From: Pseudomonas sp. RSB 5.4
Lineage (GTDB): Bacteria > Pseudomonadota > Gammaproteobacteria > Pseudomonadales > Pseudomonadaceae
NCBI RefSeq assembly: GCF_037126175.1
Contig: NZ_CP146986.1
Span: forward strand, 5,208,501 to 5,272,500
Length of the DNA: 64,000 bases
Reading direction: 5' to 3'
The notes under the pieces are model-generated. The model did not search any database, had not been told where the DNA came from, and saw only the letters and a program-made list of their open reading frames with translations. Made by a program: the position numbers and the translations under genes. Positions 57,103 through 64,000 of this stretch are shown here, piece by piece. The stretch's first letter is position 1. The number at the start of each line of letters is the position of its first letter.

Positions 57103-57168
57103 AGGAATCTGCCGGAGTTTAAGCCCCGGCAGTTTAAAGATCTGTCTAAAACGCGCATCTCGCCTGCT

Positions 57169-58548
57169 TCATGATGAAGTTGAGGCAGATTCAGCTTGGC
57201 GCCCCAAACGCGACAACAGCAGCCAGTCCAGCAACCACACCAGCACCAGCGAAGCCCCCACCAGCGGAAAAATCACCGCCAGCACCAGCATGATCGCCAC
57301 GCCGGTTTTCCATTTCGGCAGGTCATGACGCAGCGGCGGCACGCCGAATTTGCCCTGCGGACGACGTTTCCACCAGATCACCACGCCGCTGACGGCGCTG
57401 AGCAGAATCATCAGGCAGATCAGCAGCACGACAATCTGGTTGAAAGTGCCGAACATCTTGCCTTCGTGGAGCATCACGCCGATTTCCGTGGCCCGCGCCA
57501 CCGCACCGTACTGCTCGAAACGCACATCGGCGAGGACCTTGCCGGTGTACTGATCGACATGCAGGGTCGCATCGTTACGCGGGTCGTCGGCAAACACGGC
57601 AATGGTGAACACCCCGGTCGCGGTGGTCGGCAGGGTGATGCTGTAGCCGGGTTCGACCTTGCGCTCAGTTGCGATGTTCTGCACATCTTGCAGGCTGATC
57701 GCGGGTGCGGCGGGACCGTGTTGCATGCCGCCGTGGGCCATGTGTTCAGCGTGGTCGCCGGACATCGGCATCGGCGTGTTTTCCATCGCCCACGGCACGG
57801 TCTGGCGCGCGGCGTTGTTCAGGCTGCCGGCCTCGACGTCGGAGGTCGGCACGTTGTTCCACATCGCGGCCGGAAACACGTTCCACACCTGGGCGTACTG
57901 CTTGCCCCAGAAGCCGGTCCAGGTCATGCCGCTGAGCAGCATCACCAGCAGCAATGCGGCGCCCCAGAACCCGGTGACCGCGTGCAGATCACGCCATAAC
58001 ACCCGACCGCGACTGTTCAGGCGAGGCCACAGAATCCCCGCCGCCTGACCGCGCGGCCACCACAGAAAGACCCCCGATACCACCAGCACCACACCCCAAC
58101 CGGCGGCGAGTTCGATCAGGCGATCACCCACCGTGCCGATCATCAATTCGCCGTGAATGGCGCGGGCGATGGCTTGCAGATTTTTCTTTGCATCCTGCTC
58201 GCCGAGGATGTCGCCGTGGTACGGATCGATGAATACGTTGAGTTCATGGCCGGCGTTTTTCACCACGAACTGCGCGCTGCGCTCGGCGTTGGCCGGCGGC
58301 AGGTACTGGGTGATCTGACCCTGTGGATAAGCGCTCTTGACCCGTTGCAGCAGCTCATCGGCCGGCACCGTGTGATGCCCGGCCGGGACGTTGAGCAGGC
58401 TGCTGTACATCAGTGAGTCGAGTTGCGGTTTGAACAGGTAGATGATGCCGGTCAGGGCCAGCATCACCATGAAGGGCGCGACGAATAATCCGGCATAGAA
58501 ATGCCAGCGCCAGGCCAGGTTGTAGAAATTCGCTTTGGGCTTTTGCAT
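57169..58548 (-). CDS. PepSY-associated membrane protein, possible metal/chelate reductase
   Basis: A 459-residue inner-membrane protein with four main spans. The N-terminal WRWHFYAGLFVAPFMVMLAL and internal GWGVVLVVSGVFLWWPR are diagnostic of PepSY-TM proteins; two PepSY periplasmic regions lie between. A His/Met-rich loop around residue 265 (SGDHAEHMAHGGMQHG) could bind copper. Relatives next to siderophore receptors act as ferric-siderophore reductases. Its location between a copper receptor and a siderophore receptor fits either metal. The start is the ATG behind GGAG; a GTG one codon earlier is possible. Confidence 0.88.
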   Translation of the reverse strand: MQKPKANFYNLAWRWHFYAGLFVAPFMVMLALTGIIYLFKPQLDSLMYSSLLNVPAGHHTVPADELLQRVKSAYPQGQITQYLPPANAERSAQFVVKNAGHELNVFIDPYHGDILGEQDAKKNLQAIARAIHGELMIGTVGDRLIELAAGWGVVLVVSGVFLWWPRGQAAGILWPRLNSRGRVLWRDLHAVTGFWGAALLLVMLLSGMTWTGFWGKQYAQVWNVFPAAMWNNVPTSDVEAGSLNNAARQTVPWAMENTPMPMSGDHAEHMAHGGMQHGPAAPAISLQDVQNIATERKVEPGYSITLPTTATGVFTIAVFADDPRNDATLHVDQYTGKVLADVRFEQYGAVARATEIGVMLHEGKMFGTFNQIVVLLICLMILLSAVSGVVIWWKRRPQGKFGVPPLRHDLPKWKTGVAIMLVLAVIFPLVGASLVLVWLLDWLLLSRLGRQAESASTSS

Positions 58549-58595
58549 CACGTTTGCTCCGCTTGGCTTGGATCTTTTCGTTGTTCTGCGACCCT

Positions 58596-58685
58596 TGTGG
58601 GAGCGAGCTTGCTCGCGAAGGCGTCGTATCAGGCTGCATCTATGTTGGATGTGCCGTCCCCTTCGCGAGCAAGCTCGCTCCCACA
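58596..58685. repeat. REP doublet, family 1
   Basis: Inverted family 1 pair between the copper receptor and the PepSY gene. Confidence 0.9.
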
Positions 58686-58701
58686 GGGTGGGATTTGACT
58701 G

Positions 58702-60822
58702 TTAGAAACTCATATCGACCTTGGTCCAGAGCGTGCGCCCCGGCTCGTTAATCGCTTGCGGGTCGTTGGCCGGGTAGCCGAAACCGGCGTTACCGGCCAG
58801 GTTCAGGTGTTCGGCGTAAGCCTTGCCGAACAGGTTGTCGACGCCGGTGCTGACCTTCCAGTTCTTGTTGATCCGGTACGCACCATTAAGCGAAAACACG
58901 CCAAACCCGCCGCTCTTGTCGTAGTCCTTGCCGACCACGTTGCCCTTGTTCTGGTCGATGCGGTTTTGCGCCGCGACCATGCGCCACAGTGCCCCGGCGC
59001 TCCAGTTGTCTTCGCTGTAGGTCAGGCCGAAACGCGCATCCAGCGGCGGCATTTGTGGCAGGGCCTTGCCGTCGCTGCTGTTCTTGCCCCAGGCGTAGGC
59101 CAGCGTCGCATCGGCTTTCCAGTGGTCGGTGAGCTTGTACGCAGCACCAAGTTCACCACCCATGATTCGCGCGTCGATGTTCTCGGCACGGGAGCTGCTC
59201 ATGCCCATCATCGTCGGCGTGTAGTCGAACAGGATGTAATCGCGCACCACGCCGATATAGCCCGAGGCCCAGGCTTCGAGTTCGGCGGTCTTGTAGTTCA
59301 CGCCGAAGTCGAACTGGGTGGTCTTCTCCGGTTTGATCGAGTCGAACGCATTCAGCGAACCGGCCGGGCCGGACTTCGGTGAAAACAGCTCCCAGTAATC
59401 CGGGAAGCGCTGCGCGTGGCCGAGGCCGGCGTACAGCGTGGCCGGCGCGTCGGTCAGGTCATGTTCGTAACGCACGAAACCGCTGGGCAGGGTGTCGGCG
59501 CGGGTGTCGTCGGCGGTCGGATTGGGCTGGCTCATCATTCCCGAACCAATGCTCTGCCGATAATCCCTGGCCGAAGCGCGGTCGACCCGGGCGCCAGTGA
59601 TCAGGCGATCACGGTCGGCGGCGTACCAGGTCATTTCGCTGAACACGCCATAGTTATGGAAATCGGCGTCCTTGGTGTACGGCTGATCCTTGTAGGTGTC
59701 GATGCCCATGCCGCTGCGCTGGCGGTGCTCGTTGGTCTGCGCATCGAGGCCGGTGATCAGTTGGATGTCGGCCCAGCGCCAGGTCGCCTTGATCCGCGCG
59801 CCGAGGGTGCGACGGTCGACGTTGGAGGCCATGGGACCGGCCATCATCCCGGTGCCGGACGGCGTGCGCAGGGTGTAGTTGTCCATCACGTGGTCGGCGT
59901 AGTTGTAGTAGACCTGTGCTTCGAGCTTTTCCAACACGTCAGTGATATTGGATTTTTCGAAGCGCAGGCCGAGGCTTTCGCGCAGGAACTGCGAACCGTC
60001 CATGCCGCGTCCGGCGTAGCGTGCTTCGCCGTCGCCCTTGCCGGCAGTCAGTTCGATCAGGGTGTCGGCGTCCGGGGTCCAGCCGACGGCGATGTCACCG
60101 TTCCACTTGTCGTAGCGCGACGGCACGGTGGCGTTGTTGCCGTCGCGATAGTCGTCGGAGTGCGCGGTGTTGCCGATCACTCGCACATAGCCCAAAGGCC
60201 CGCCGGCAGCAGCGTCGACAACCTTGTCGAAGCGTCCGTTGGAGCCGGCCAGCACGCTGGCATTCACCCGCGTGCCGAGCTCGCCGAAGCTTTCCGGTTC
60301 ACGGTCGAACAGCACCGTGCCCGCCGAGGCACCCGGCCCCCAGAGCACGGTTTGCGGGCCTTTGATCACCGTGAGCTTGTCGTAGGTTTCCGGCGAGATG
60401 TAGGAGGTCGGCGCATCCATGCGGCCGGGGCAGGCGCCGAGCAACATGCTGCCGTTGGTGAGAATGTTCAGCCGCGAACCGAACATCCCGCGTAGCACCG
60501 GATCACCGTTGGTGCCGCCGTTGCGCACCAGGGCGAAGCCGGGAATGGTCTTCAGGTAATCGCCGCCGTCACTGGCCGGCACCGGTTGGCGCGGGTCCTT
60601 GGGGTTGGTGACGATGGTCAGTGGCGAGCTGGGAGCGATGGCGGTGATCACCGTCGGGCTGAGTTCATCAACGTGACCGGCGTGGTCATCGGCCAGCACC
60701 AGCGGCGATAACAGAACGCCGCAAAGGACGGCGGTAGCGTGCGAGAAACGAATGCGCGATTCGCTCAGTGCGAAGGAAGCCCGGACAGAACCCGAGCGCG
60801 GAACAGCAGAAAACCTGGACAT
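58702..60822 (-). CDS. oprC: TonB-dependent copper receptor, OprC/NosA type
   Basis: A 706-residue outer-membrane receptor with a signal peptide ending near LVLA and His/Asp-rich mature start (DDHAGHVDE). The CxxxM motif is Cys131-Met135 in GACPGRMD and the HxM motif is His311-Met313 in ADHVMDNY; both form the copper site of P. aeruginosa OprC. Met-rich loops (TPTMMGMSSS, GTGMMAGPM) add to this. The ATG at 60820-60822 has GGAA upstream; another ATG lies 4 codons up. Part of a copper-handling set. Confidence 0.95.
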   Translation of the reverse strand: MSRFSAVPRSGSVRASFALSESRIRFSHATAVLCGVLLSPLVLADDHAGHVDELSPTVITAIAPSSPLTIVTNPKDPRQPVPASDGGDYLKTIPGFALVRNGGTNGDPVLRGMFGSRLNILTNGSMLLGACPGRMDAPTSYISPETYDKLTVIKGPQTVLWGPGASAGTVLFDREPESFGELGTRVNASVLAGSNGRFDKVVDAAAGGPLGYVRVIGNTAHSDDYRDGNNATVPSRYDKWNGDIAVGWTPDADTLIELTAGKGDGEARYAGRGMDGSQFLRESLGLRFEKSNITDVLEKLEAQVYYNYADHVMDNYTLRTPSGTGMMAGPMASNVDRRTLGARIKATWRWADIQLITGLDAQTNEHRQRSGMGIDTYKDQPYTKDADFHNYGVFSEMTWYAADRDRLITGARVDRASARDYRQSIGSGMMSQPNPTADDTRADTLPSGFVRYEHDLTDAPATLYAGLGHAQRFPDYWELFSPKSGPAGSLNAFDSIKPEKTTQFDFGVNYKTAELEAWASGYIGVVRDYILFDYTPTMMGMSSSRAENIDARIMGGELGAAYKLTDHWKADATLAYAWGKNSSDGKALPQMPPLDARFGLTYSEDNWSAGALWRMVAAQNRIDQNKGNVVGKDYDKSGGFGVFSLNGAYRINKNWKVSTGVDNLFGKAYAEHLNLAGNAGFGYPANDPQAINEPGRTLWTKVDMSF

Positions 60823-60907
60823 GACAATTTCCATCAAACAGTCGTAAACGACACGGCCGGCAGCCTGAAGCTGTCTTCTCAACCGTGTGCAATCAAAGGT
60901 GCGGTGT

Positions 60908-61354
60908 TTACGCGTTGACGGGCGGGGCGCGGGTGCGGGCGCCGGGGAAGAAGGTCTGCCGGGCATGGCCCAGACGCGGGGAGGGCGGGGTGAAGGTGTT
61001 GACGTGGGCAATGCTGAATGTGGCGAACGTGCCGCCACCGGTCAGCGCCGGGCAATTGAACAGCAGGCTGCAATAACCGCATTTTTCCCACAGGGCGTGG
61101 TGCGAGGATTGCGGCGGGCAGTGTTCGGCAGCCGGTGGTGCGCCGTGCGTGGCGTGATCCATGCCCGGCATGGCCATCGACATGTCCATGGGCATCGCCA
61201 TGGAAGTCGAGGCGTGCTGATCCATCGGCATCGACTGAGAAATCAGCGGGCCGATGAAGATCATCAACATGGCGAACAGGGCGATCCAGCTACCGCGGGT
61301 CAGAGTCTGGCTCTGGCGATGCAGGCGGGACGCCCCGGCGCGTTGCAGGCGCAC
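60908..61354 (-). CDS. DUF2946 family protein
   Basis: A 148-residue protein with one N-terminal hydrophobic segment (WIALFAMLMIFIGPLISQ), then a Met/His-rich stretch (MPMDQHASTSMAMPMDMSMA) and a CGYCSLLFNCP motif. DUF2946 proteins are often found beside copper receptors and chaperones; function unknown. The composition suggests periplasmic copper binding. Start is GTG, 21 bp after the PCuAC gene, with no clear ribosome site. Confidence 0.8.
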   Translation of the reverse strand: MRLQRAGASRLHRQSQTLTRGSWIALFAMLMIFIGPLISQSMPMDQHASTSMAMPMDMSMAMPGMDHATHGAPPAAEHCPPQSSHHALWEKCGYCSLLFNCPALTGGGTFATFSIAHVNTFTPPSPRLGHARQTFFPGARTRAPPVNA

Positions 61355-61375
61355 GGGCGTGGTCAGCCGGATCGG

Positions 61376-61852
61376 TTACTGGGCGTGATCGTGTGCCTGG
61401 GTTTCCGGCGGTTTCTTCTGCACCGCGACTTCGACGGTGACGTTGCCGGCTTTCTCGAAATGCAGGGTCAGCGGGAAGCGTTTGCCGTCGCTGAGCAGAC
61501 TGCGGTCTTTCGGGTTGAGCAGCATCACGTGATAGGCCATCGGTGCGAACGTCACCGTGCCGCCGGCAGGAATCACCACGTCGGGCACCTGCTGCATTTT
61601 CATCAGGTCGCCCTGCATCACATGTTCGTGCAGTTGCGCTTCGGCGGTGATCGGCGAGTCGACGCTGAGCAGGCGGTCGTCGGTCTTGCCGGGATTGCTG
61701 ATCACGAAATAAGCCGCGACGGTCGGCGCGTTGGGCGGCAGCTCCTGCGACCAAGGATGAGCGATTTCCAGCTCGCCGGCCTTGTATTCGTGGGCATGGG
61801 CGAAGCACGCCGGCAGCAACAGCGCAGCGATGACGATGAGTTTGTTCAACAT
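61376..61852 (-). CDS. PCuAC-family periplasmic copper chaperone
   Basis: A 158-residue exported protein. The signal peptide ends FAHA, followed by HEYKAGELEIAHPWSQELPP. The copper ligands of the PCuAC fold are in LHEHVMQGDLMKMQ and AYHVMLL. The C terminus has further His (AHDHAQ). Family members deliver Cu(I) to cytochrome oxidase or store copper. CCGGAGAA supports the start. Confidence 0.93.
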   Translation of the reverse strand: MLNKLIVIAALLLPACFAHAHEYKAGELEIAHPWSQELPPNAPTVAAYFVISNPGKTDDRLLSVDSPITAEAQLHEHVMQGDLMKMQQVPDVVIPAGGTVTFAPMAYHVMLLNPKDRSLLSDGKRFPLTLHFEKAGNVTVEVAVQKKPPETQAHDHAQ

Positions 61853-61899
61853 GGCAGTTCTCCGGAACGATATGAAACGCAGGTCAATTGCGAGACAGA

Positions 61900-62298
61900 T
61901 CAGACCAGAGGCGAGGCGCGGGGATTGAGGCTTGGCCATTGCTGGCGCGGTGTCGGTGTTTGCAACGAGGGCGGCGCCACGCTGCGATTGCTTTCGTAGC
62001 GGGCGAAATACAGCTGCGGCGTATGGCCCGGCAACGCCACCAGCGGCGCGGAACCCGAGCAACACCAGCAATGCTGCATGTTGGAATGGGTGTCGTTGGA
62101 CGGGGCTTTCTGCTCCGTGGTGCCGATGTTGATCGCCACCATCTTCGTCCCGCTGCCGGTGCAGAAACTGCTCCACAGCAACTGTTCGGCCGGTGAACTG
62201 GCCGCCTGCGCCATCGCCCCGGTCATCGGCATGGCGAGCATGTTGAACAGCACTGCGAAGCAGGCGATCCAGGCAAATGCGAGCCGGTGTCGGTTCAT
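61900..62298 (-). CDS. DUF2946 family protein
   Basis: A 132-residue protein with an N-terminal signal or anchor (LAFAWIACFAVLFNMLAMPM) and a CWCCSG motif around residue 79. It is the first gene of the copper set and a distant relative of the DUF2946 protein two genes downstream. Function unknown; copper binding is inferred from Cys, His and Met content and context. Confidence 0.8.
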   Translation of the reverse strand: MNRHRLAFAWIACFAVLFNMLAMPMTGAMAQAASSPAEQLLWSSFCTGSGTKMVAINIGTTEQKAPSNDTHSNMQHCWCCSGSAPLVALPGHTPQLYFARYESNRSVAPPSLQTPTPRQQWPSLNPRASPLV

Positions 62299-62320
62299 GG
62301 GACAGATCCGTTGGGTGGGC

Positions 62321-62347
62321 GATCAGGCGCGGCTATTTAGCCTGATC
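62321..62347. promoter_or_regulatory. Inverted repeat upstream of the copper genes
   Basis: GATCAGGC and GCCTGATC form perfect 8-bp arms with an 11-bp gap, 23 bp before the first DUF2946 start. It may be an operator or a hairpin ending the antitoxin message. Confidence 0.4.
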
Positions 62348-62395
62348 AGGGCCGATAAGTAAAAAGGCGTCGTGCGGTTTGGTGTCGCAGATCAA

Positions 62396-62686
62396 TCAAA
62401 CCGCGACGGCGTGCAATCTCAAACCCAAAGCCTTCATGACCTTCATGATAGTTGCGAATTCGGGGTTGCCAGTGCTGCTCAGCGCTTTATAGAGACTTTC
62501 ACGACCCAGGCCAGCATCACGTGCCACCTGTGTCATGCCCTGGGCTCGGGCTATGTCATTCAGTGCTGCACGGATGAGTACGCCATCGCCTTCATCATCA
62601 TCAAAGCAAGCGTCCAGATAAGCCGCCATGTCCTCGGGGGTTTTAAGGTACTCGGCGGCGTCGAAACGGGTGAATTTTTCGGTCAT
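62396..62686 (-). CDS. Antitoxin, HTH addiction-module family
   Basis: A 96-residue protein. The C-terminal helix-turn-helix (GMTQVARDAGLGRESLYKALS) and NPEFATIMKVMKALGLRL are typical of the 'putative addiction module antidote' family paired with HigB/RelE-like toxins. It starts 3 nt after the toxin stop. Base composition is lower in GC than the neighbours, suggesting recent gain. Confidence 0.9.
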   Translation of the reverse strand: MTEKFTRFDAAEYLKTPEDMAAYLDACFDDDEGDGVLIRAALNDIARAQGMTQVARDAGLGRESLYKALSSTGNPEFATIMKVMKALGLRLHAVAV

Positions 62687-62689
62687 GAC

Positions 62690-62992
62690 TTACTCCTCAT
62701 TACCGATGCTATGTGCCATTTGTACGGCGCGCTTGATATCACGCCGTTGTGTCGATTTGTCGCCCCCGATTAACAGCAGATAAATCACTTCGTCTCGACG
62801 AGTGAAGTACATCCTGTAACCAGGGCCGTAGTGAACACGCATTTCGTAAACGGTGTCACCGACAAATCCGCAATCGCCAAAGTTGCCATGTTCGGCTGCT
62901 CGAAGTCTGGAGATGATTCGGCCTTTGCCGATGATGTCTTTCAACGAGTCGAGCCATTCGGAAAATATACGGGATCGTTCGAGTTCGATCAT
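62690..62992 (-). CDS. Toxin, RelE/HigB-like addiction-module killer
   Basis: A 100-residue protein. MIELERSRIFSEWLDSLKD and GNFGDCGFVGDTVYEMRVHYG and GYRMYFTRRDEVIYLLLIGG are characteristic of the killer-protein branch of the RelE/ParE superfamily, which mostly cut ribosome-bound mRNA. The toxin gene comes first, as in higBA. The start MIELERS was chosen by family length; the frame is open 42 codons further up. It sits between cobK and the copper genes. Confidence 0.9.
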   Translation of the reverse strand: MIELERSRIFSEWLDSLKDIIGKGRIISRLRAAEHGNFGDCGFVGDTVYEMRVHYGPGYRMYFTRRDEVIYLLLIGGDKSTQRRDIKRAVQMAHSIGNEE

Positions 62993-63151
62993 GTCAGGAT
63001 CGTATTCCTTGGGATACAGACTGGCAAGCCGCTTTTTGACGGTTGTCTGCCTGTATGGATTAAAGGAACCGAAGTATTGGGTGAGGGAATAGCGAAGAAC
63101 AGTCGGCTGCTTCCTCAAAACAGGCCGGCTAATTCGCAGATTAAATCGAAA

Positions 63152-63880
63152 TCAGGAAAAGTCTGACGTCAGCAGTGCATTAAGGACTTCAGACGTAGAT
63201 CCAAACTCCCGATCAACCCCCGGCAAGACTGGCCGCTTCAACACAAGCACCGGTACCCCCAACTCCCGTGCCACTTCCAGTTTCGGCTCGGTGGCGGTGC
63301 TGCCGCTGTTCTTGCTGATCAGCACATCGATCTGCCGGCGTTCGAACAGCGCGCGTTCTTCCTCAAGCAGAAATGGCCCACGGGCGCCGATGACTTCGCA
63401 GCGTTCGTTACCGGGGTAGACGTCGAGGGCGCGCAGGGTCCAGAACTGGTTGGCGGGGATTTCGTCGAGGTGTTGCAGCGGTTCGCGGCCGAGGGTGAAC
63501 AGCGGGCGGCGGAACGGTTTGAGGGCTGCGGTCAGTTCGGCCCAGTCGCCGACCTCGCGCCAGTCGTCGCCCGGCTGCGGCTGCCATGCGGGGCGGCGCA
63601 AGGCCCAGCAGGGAATGCCGGCGAGTTGCGCGGCGATGGCGGCGTTGTGGCTGATTTGCGCGGCGTAAGGGTGGGTCGCGTCGAGTAGCAGTTCGATGCC
63701 TTCAGCGCCAATGAACTGCGCCAGACCTTCGGCGCCGCCGTAGCCGCCGACCCGCACCTGGCAGCTCAGATCAGTCGGCACCCGGCCCACGCCGGCCAGG
63801 CTGTAAATGTGTTCTGGCCCCAGCGTGCGAGCGATGGCCAGCGCCTCAGTGACGCCGCCGAGCAACAAGATCCGCTTCAT
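63152..63880 (-). CDS. cobK: Precorrin-6A reductase CobK
   Basis: A 242-residue NADPH-dependent enzyme of aerobic cobalamin synthesis. The N-terminal [14 protein letters not shown] and [17 protein letters not shown] are family hallmarks, as is the C-terminal [19 protein letters not shown]. Its ATG overlaps the stop of the upstream gene (ATGA), as for cbiD-cobK in other pseudomonads. Confidence 0.95.
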   Translation of the reverse strand: MKRILLLGGVTEALAIARTLGPEHIYSLAGVGRVPTDLSCQVRVGGYGGAEGLAQFIGAEGIELLLDATHPYAAQISHNAAIAAQLAGIPCWALRRPAWQPQPGDDWREVGDWAELTAALKPFRRPLFTLGREPLQHLDEIPANQFWTLRALDVYPGNERCEVIGARGPFLLEEERALFERRQIDVLISKNSGSTATEPKLEVARELGVPVLVLKRPVLPGVDREFGSTSEVLNALLTSDFS

Positions 63881-64000
63881 GCAAAACCTCCGGCGTGGCC
63901 GACAATCCCGCCCTGGCGATCAATCGCAAACACCTCGACCTGTACCTGCGCCGGCACCACGCTGCGGGCGAAATTCAGCGCGTGGCGGCAGACCACATCG
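63877..64000 (-). CDS. cbiD: C-terminal end of CbiD (partial)
   Basis: The last 40 codons of a gene entering from the right edge, ending ...[11 protein letters not shown] and TGA. In P. aeruginosa the gene before cobK is cbiD, the C1-methyltransferase-type protein of cobalamin synthesis. The sequence is too short to prove the identity; context makes it likely. Confidence 0.65.
   Translation of the reverse strand, partial: DVVCRHALNFARSVVPAQVQVEVFAIDRQGGIVGHAGGFA

Noticed and set aside
57108..57131. CTGCCGG/CCGGCAG hairpin as terminator of the PepSY gene
   Set aside because: The stem is short and there is no T-run on the minus strand, so termination is not supported.
62993..63118. N-terminal extension of the toxin gene in the same frame
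   Set aside because: Family members begin at MIELERS; the extension has no domain or ribosome site and lies where the promoter should be.
63881..64000. Cobalamin riboswitch before cobK
   Set aside because: The sequence upstream of cobK is coding and overlaps its start; no riboswitch could fit.

Overview
The window reads as about 64 kb of chromosome from a high-GC Pseudomonas, most likely of the P. fluorescens group. The main reasons are the gene order (azurin, nadE, pncB; amaR/amaB/amaA beside a branched-chain amino acid transporter; urtABCDE with ureD-ureA-acetyltransferase-ureB-ureC; ureEFG next to a DesT-type TetR gene; a bacterioferritin-like gene; cbiD-cobK), the codon use, and 24 intergenic REP/REPIN-type palindromes typical of this group. 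Nearly all of it looks like core chromosome. The only clear accessory-looking item is a small toxin-antitoxin pair at 62.4-63.0 kb. No rRNA, tRNA, CRISPR array, insertion sequence or prophage was seen.

Layout. 0-7.2 kb: the end of an unidentified basic protein, then a three-gene set coding a transglutaminase/DUF2126 fusion, a circularly permuted ATP-grasp/alpha-E fusion and a second transglutaminase. This is a predicted but little-studied peptide-modification system. 7.3-11.3 kb: small lysine-rich protein, LOG-type hydrolase, azurin, and NAD salvage (pncB-nadE). 11.4-15.5 kb: a LysR regulator divergent from amaB-amaA (pipecolate and D-lysine catabolism). 15.5-21.1 kb: a complex leader (three-way-junction fold, direct repeats, consensus sigma-54 promoter, A-rich Crc-type motifs) and livKHMGF. 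21.2-21.9 kb: a gene-free stretch rich in DnaA-box-like sequences. 21.9-25.0 kb: SDR enzyme, CDF transporter, AGE-type epimerase. 25.2-27.7 kb: urease maturation genes ureE-ureF-ureG-hupE behind a sigma-54 promoter. 27.9-41.2 kb: TetR regulator, secreted repeat protein, AsmA-like protein, ferritin-like protein, lipase, EamA exporter with AraC regulator, PsiF-like protein, AI-2E-family permease, short Hsp70 divergent from cbpA-cbpM, and a histidine kinase. 41.3-51.7 kb: one long minus-strand run, urtABCDE-ureD-ureA-(two GNAT genes)-ureB-ureC, again behind a sigma-54 promoter. 52.0-62.3 kb: a metal-uptake block with a FecCD-type ABC transporter, a TonB siderophore receptor, a PepSY membrane protein, an OprC-type copper receptor, a PCuAC copper chaperone and two DUF2946 proteins. 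62.4-64 kb: toxin-antitoxin pair, cobK and the end of cbiD.

How the genes work together. Urea uptake, urease subunits and urease nickel maturation sit in two minus-strand modules about 14 kb apart. Each has a near-consensus sigma-54 promoter with NtrC-like half-sites 80-130 bp upstream, so both are likely switched on together under nitrogen limitation. The amino-acid block (ama and liv genes) also has a sigma-54 promoter plus likely Crc/Hfq control. The metal block combines copper acquisition with chelate uptake. REP palindromes never interrupt a gene but do fall inside operons (livK/livH, urtA/urtB, urtE/urtD, ureD/ureA, ureB/ureC), where they may tune mRNA levels between genes.
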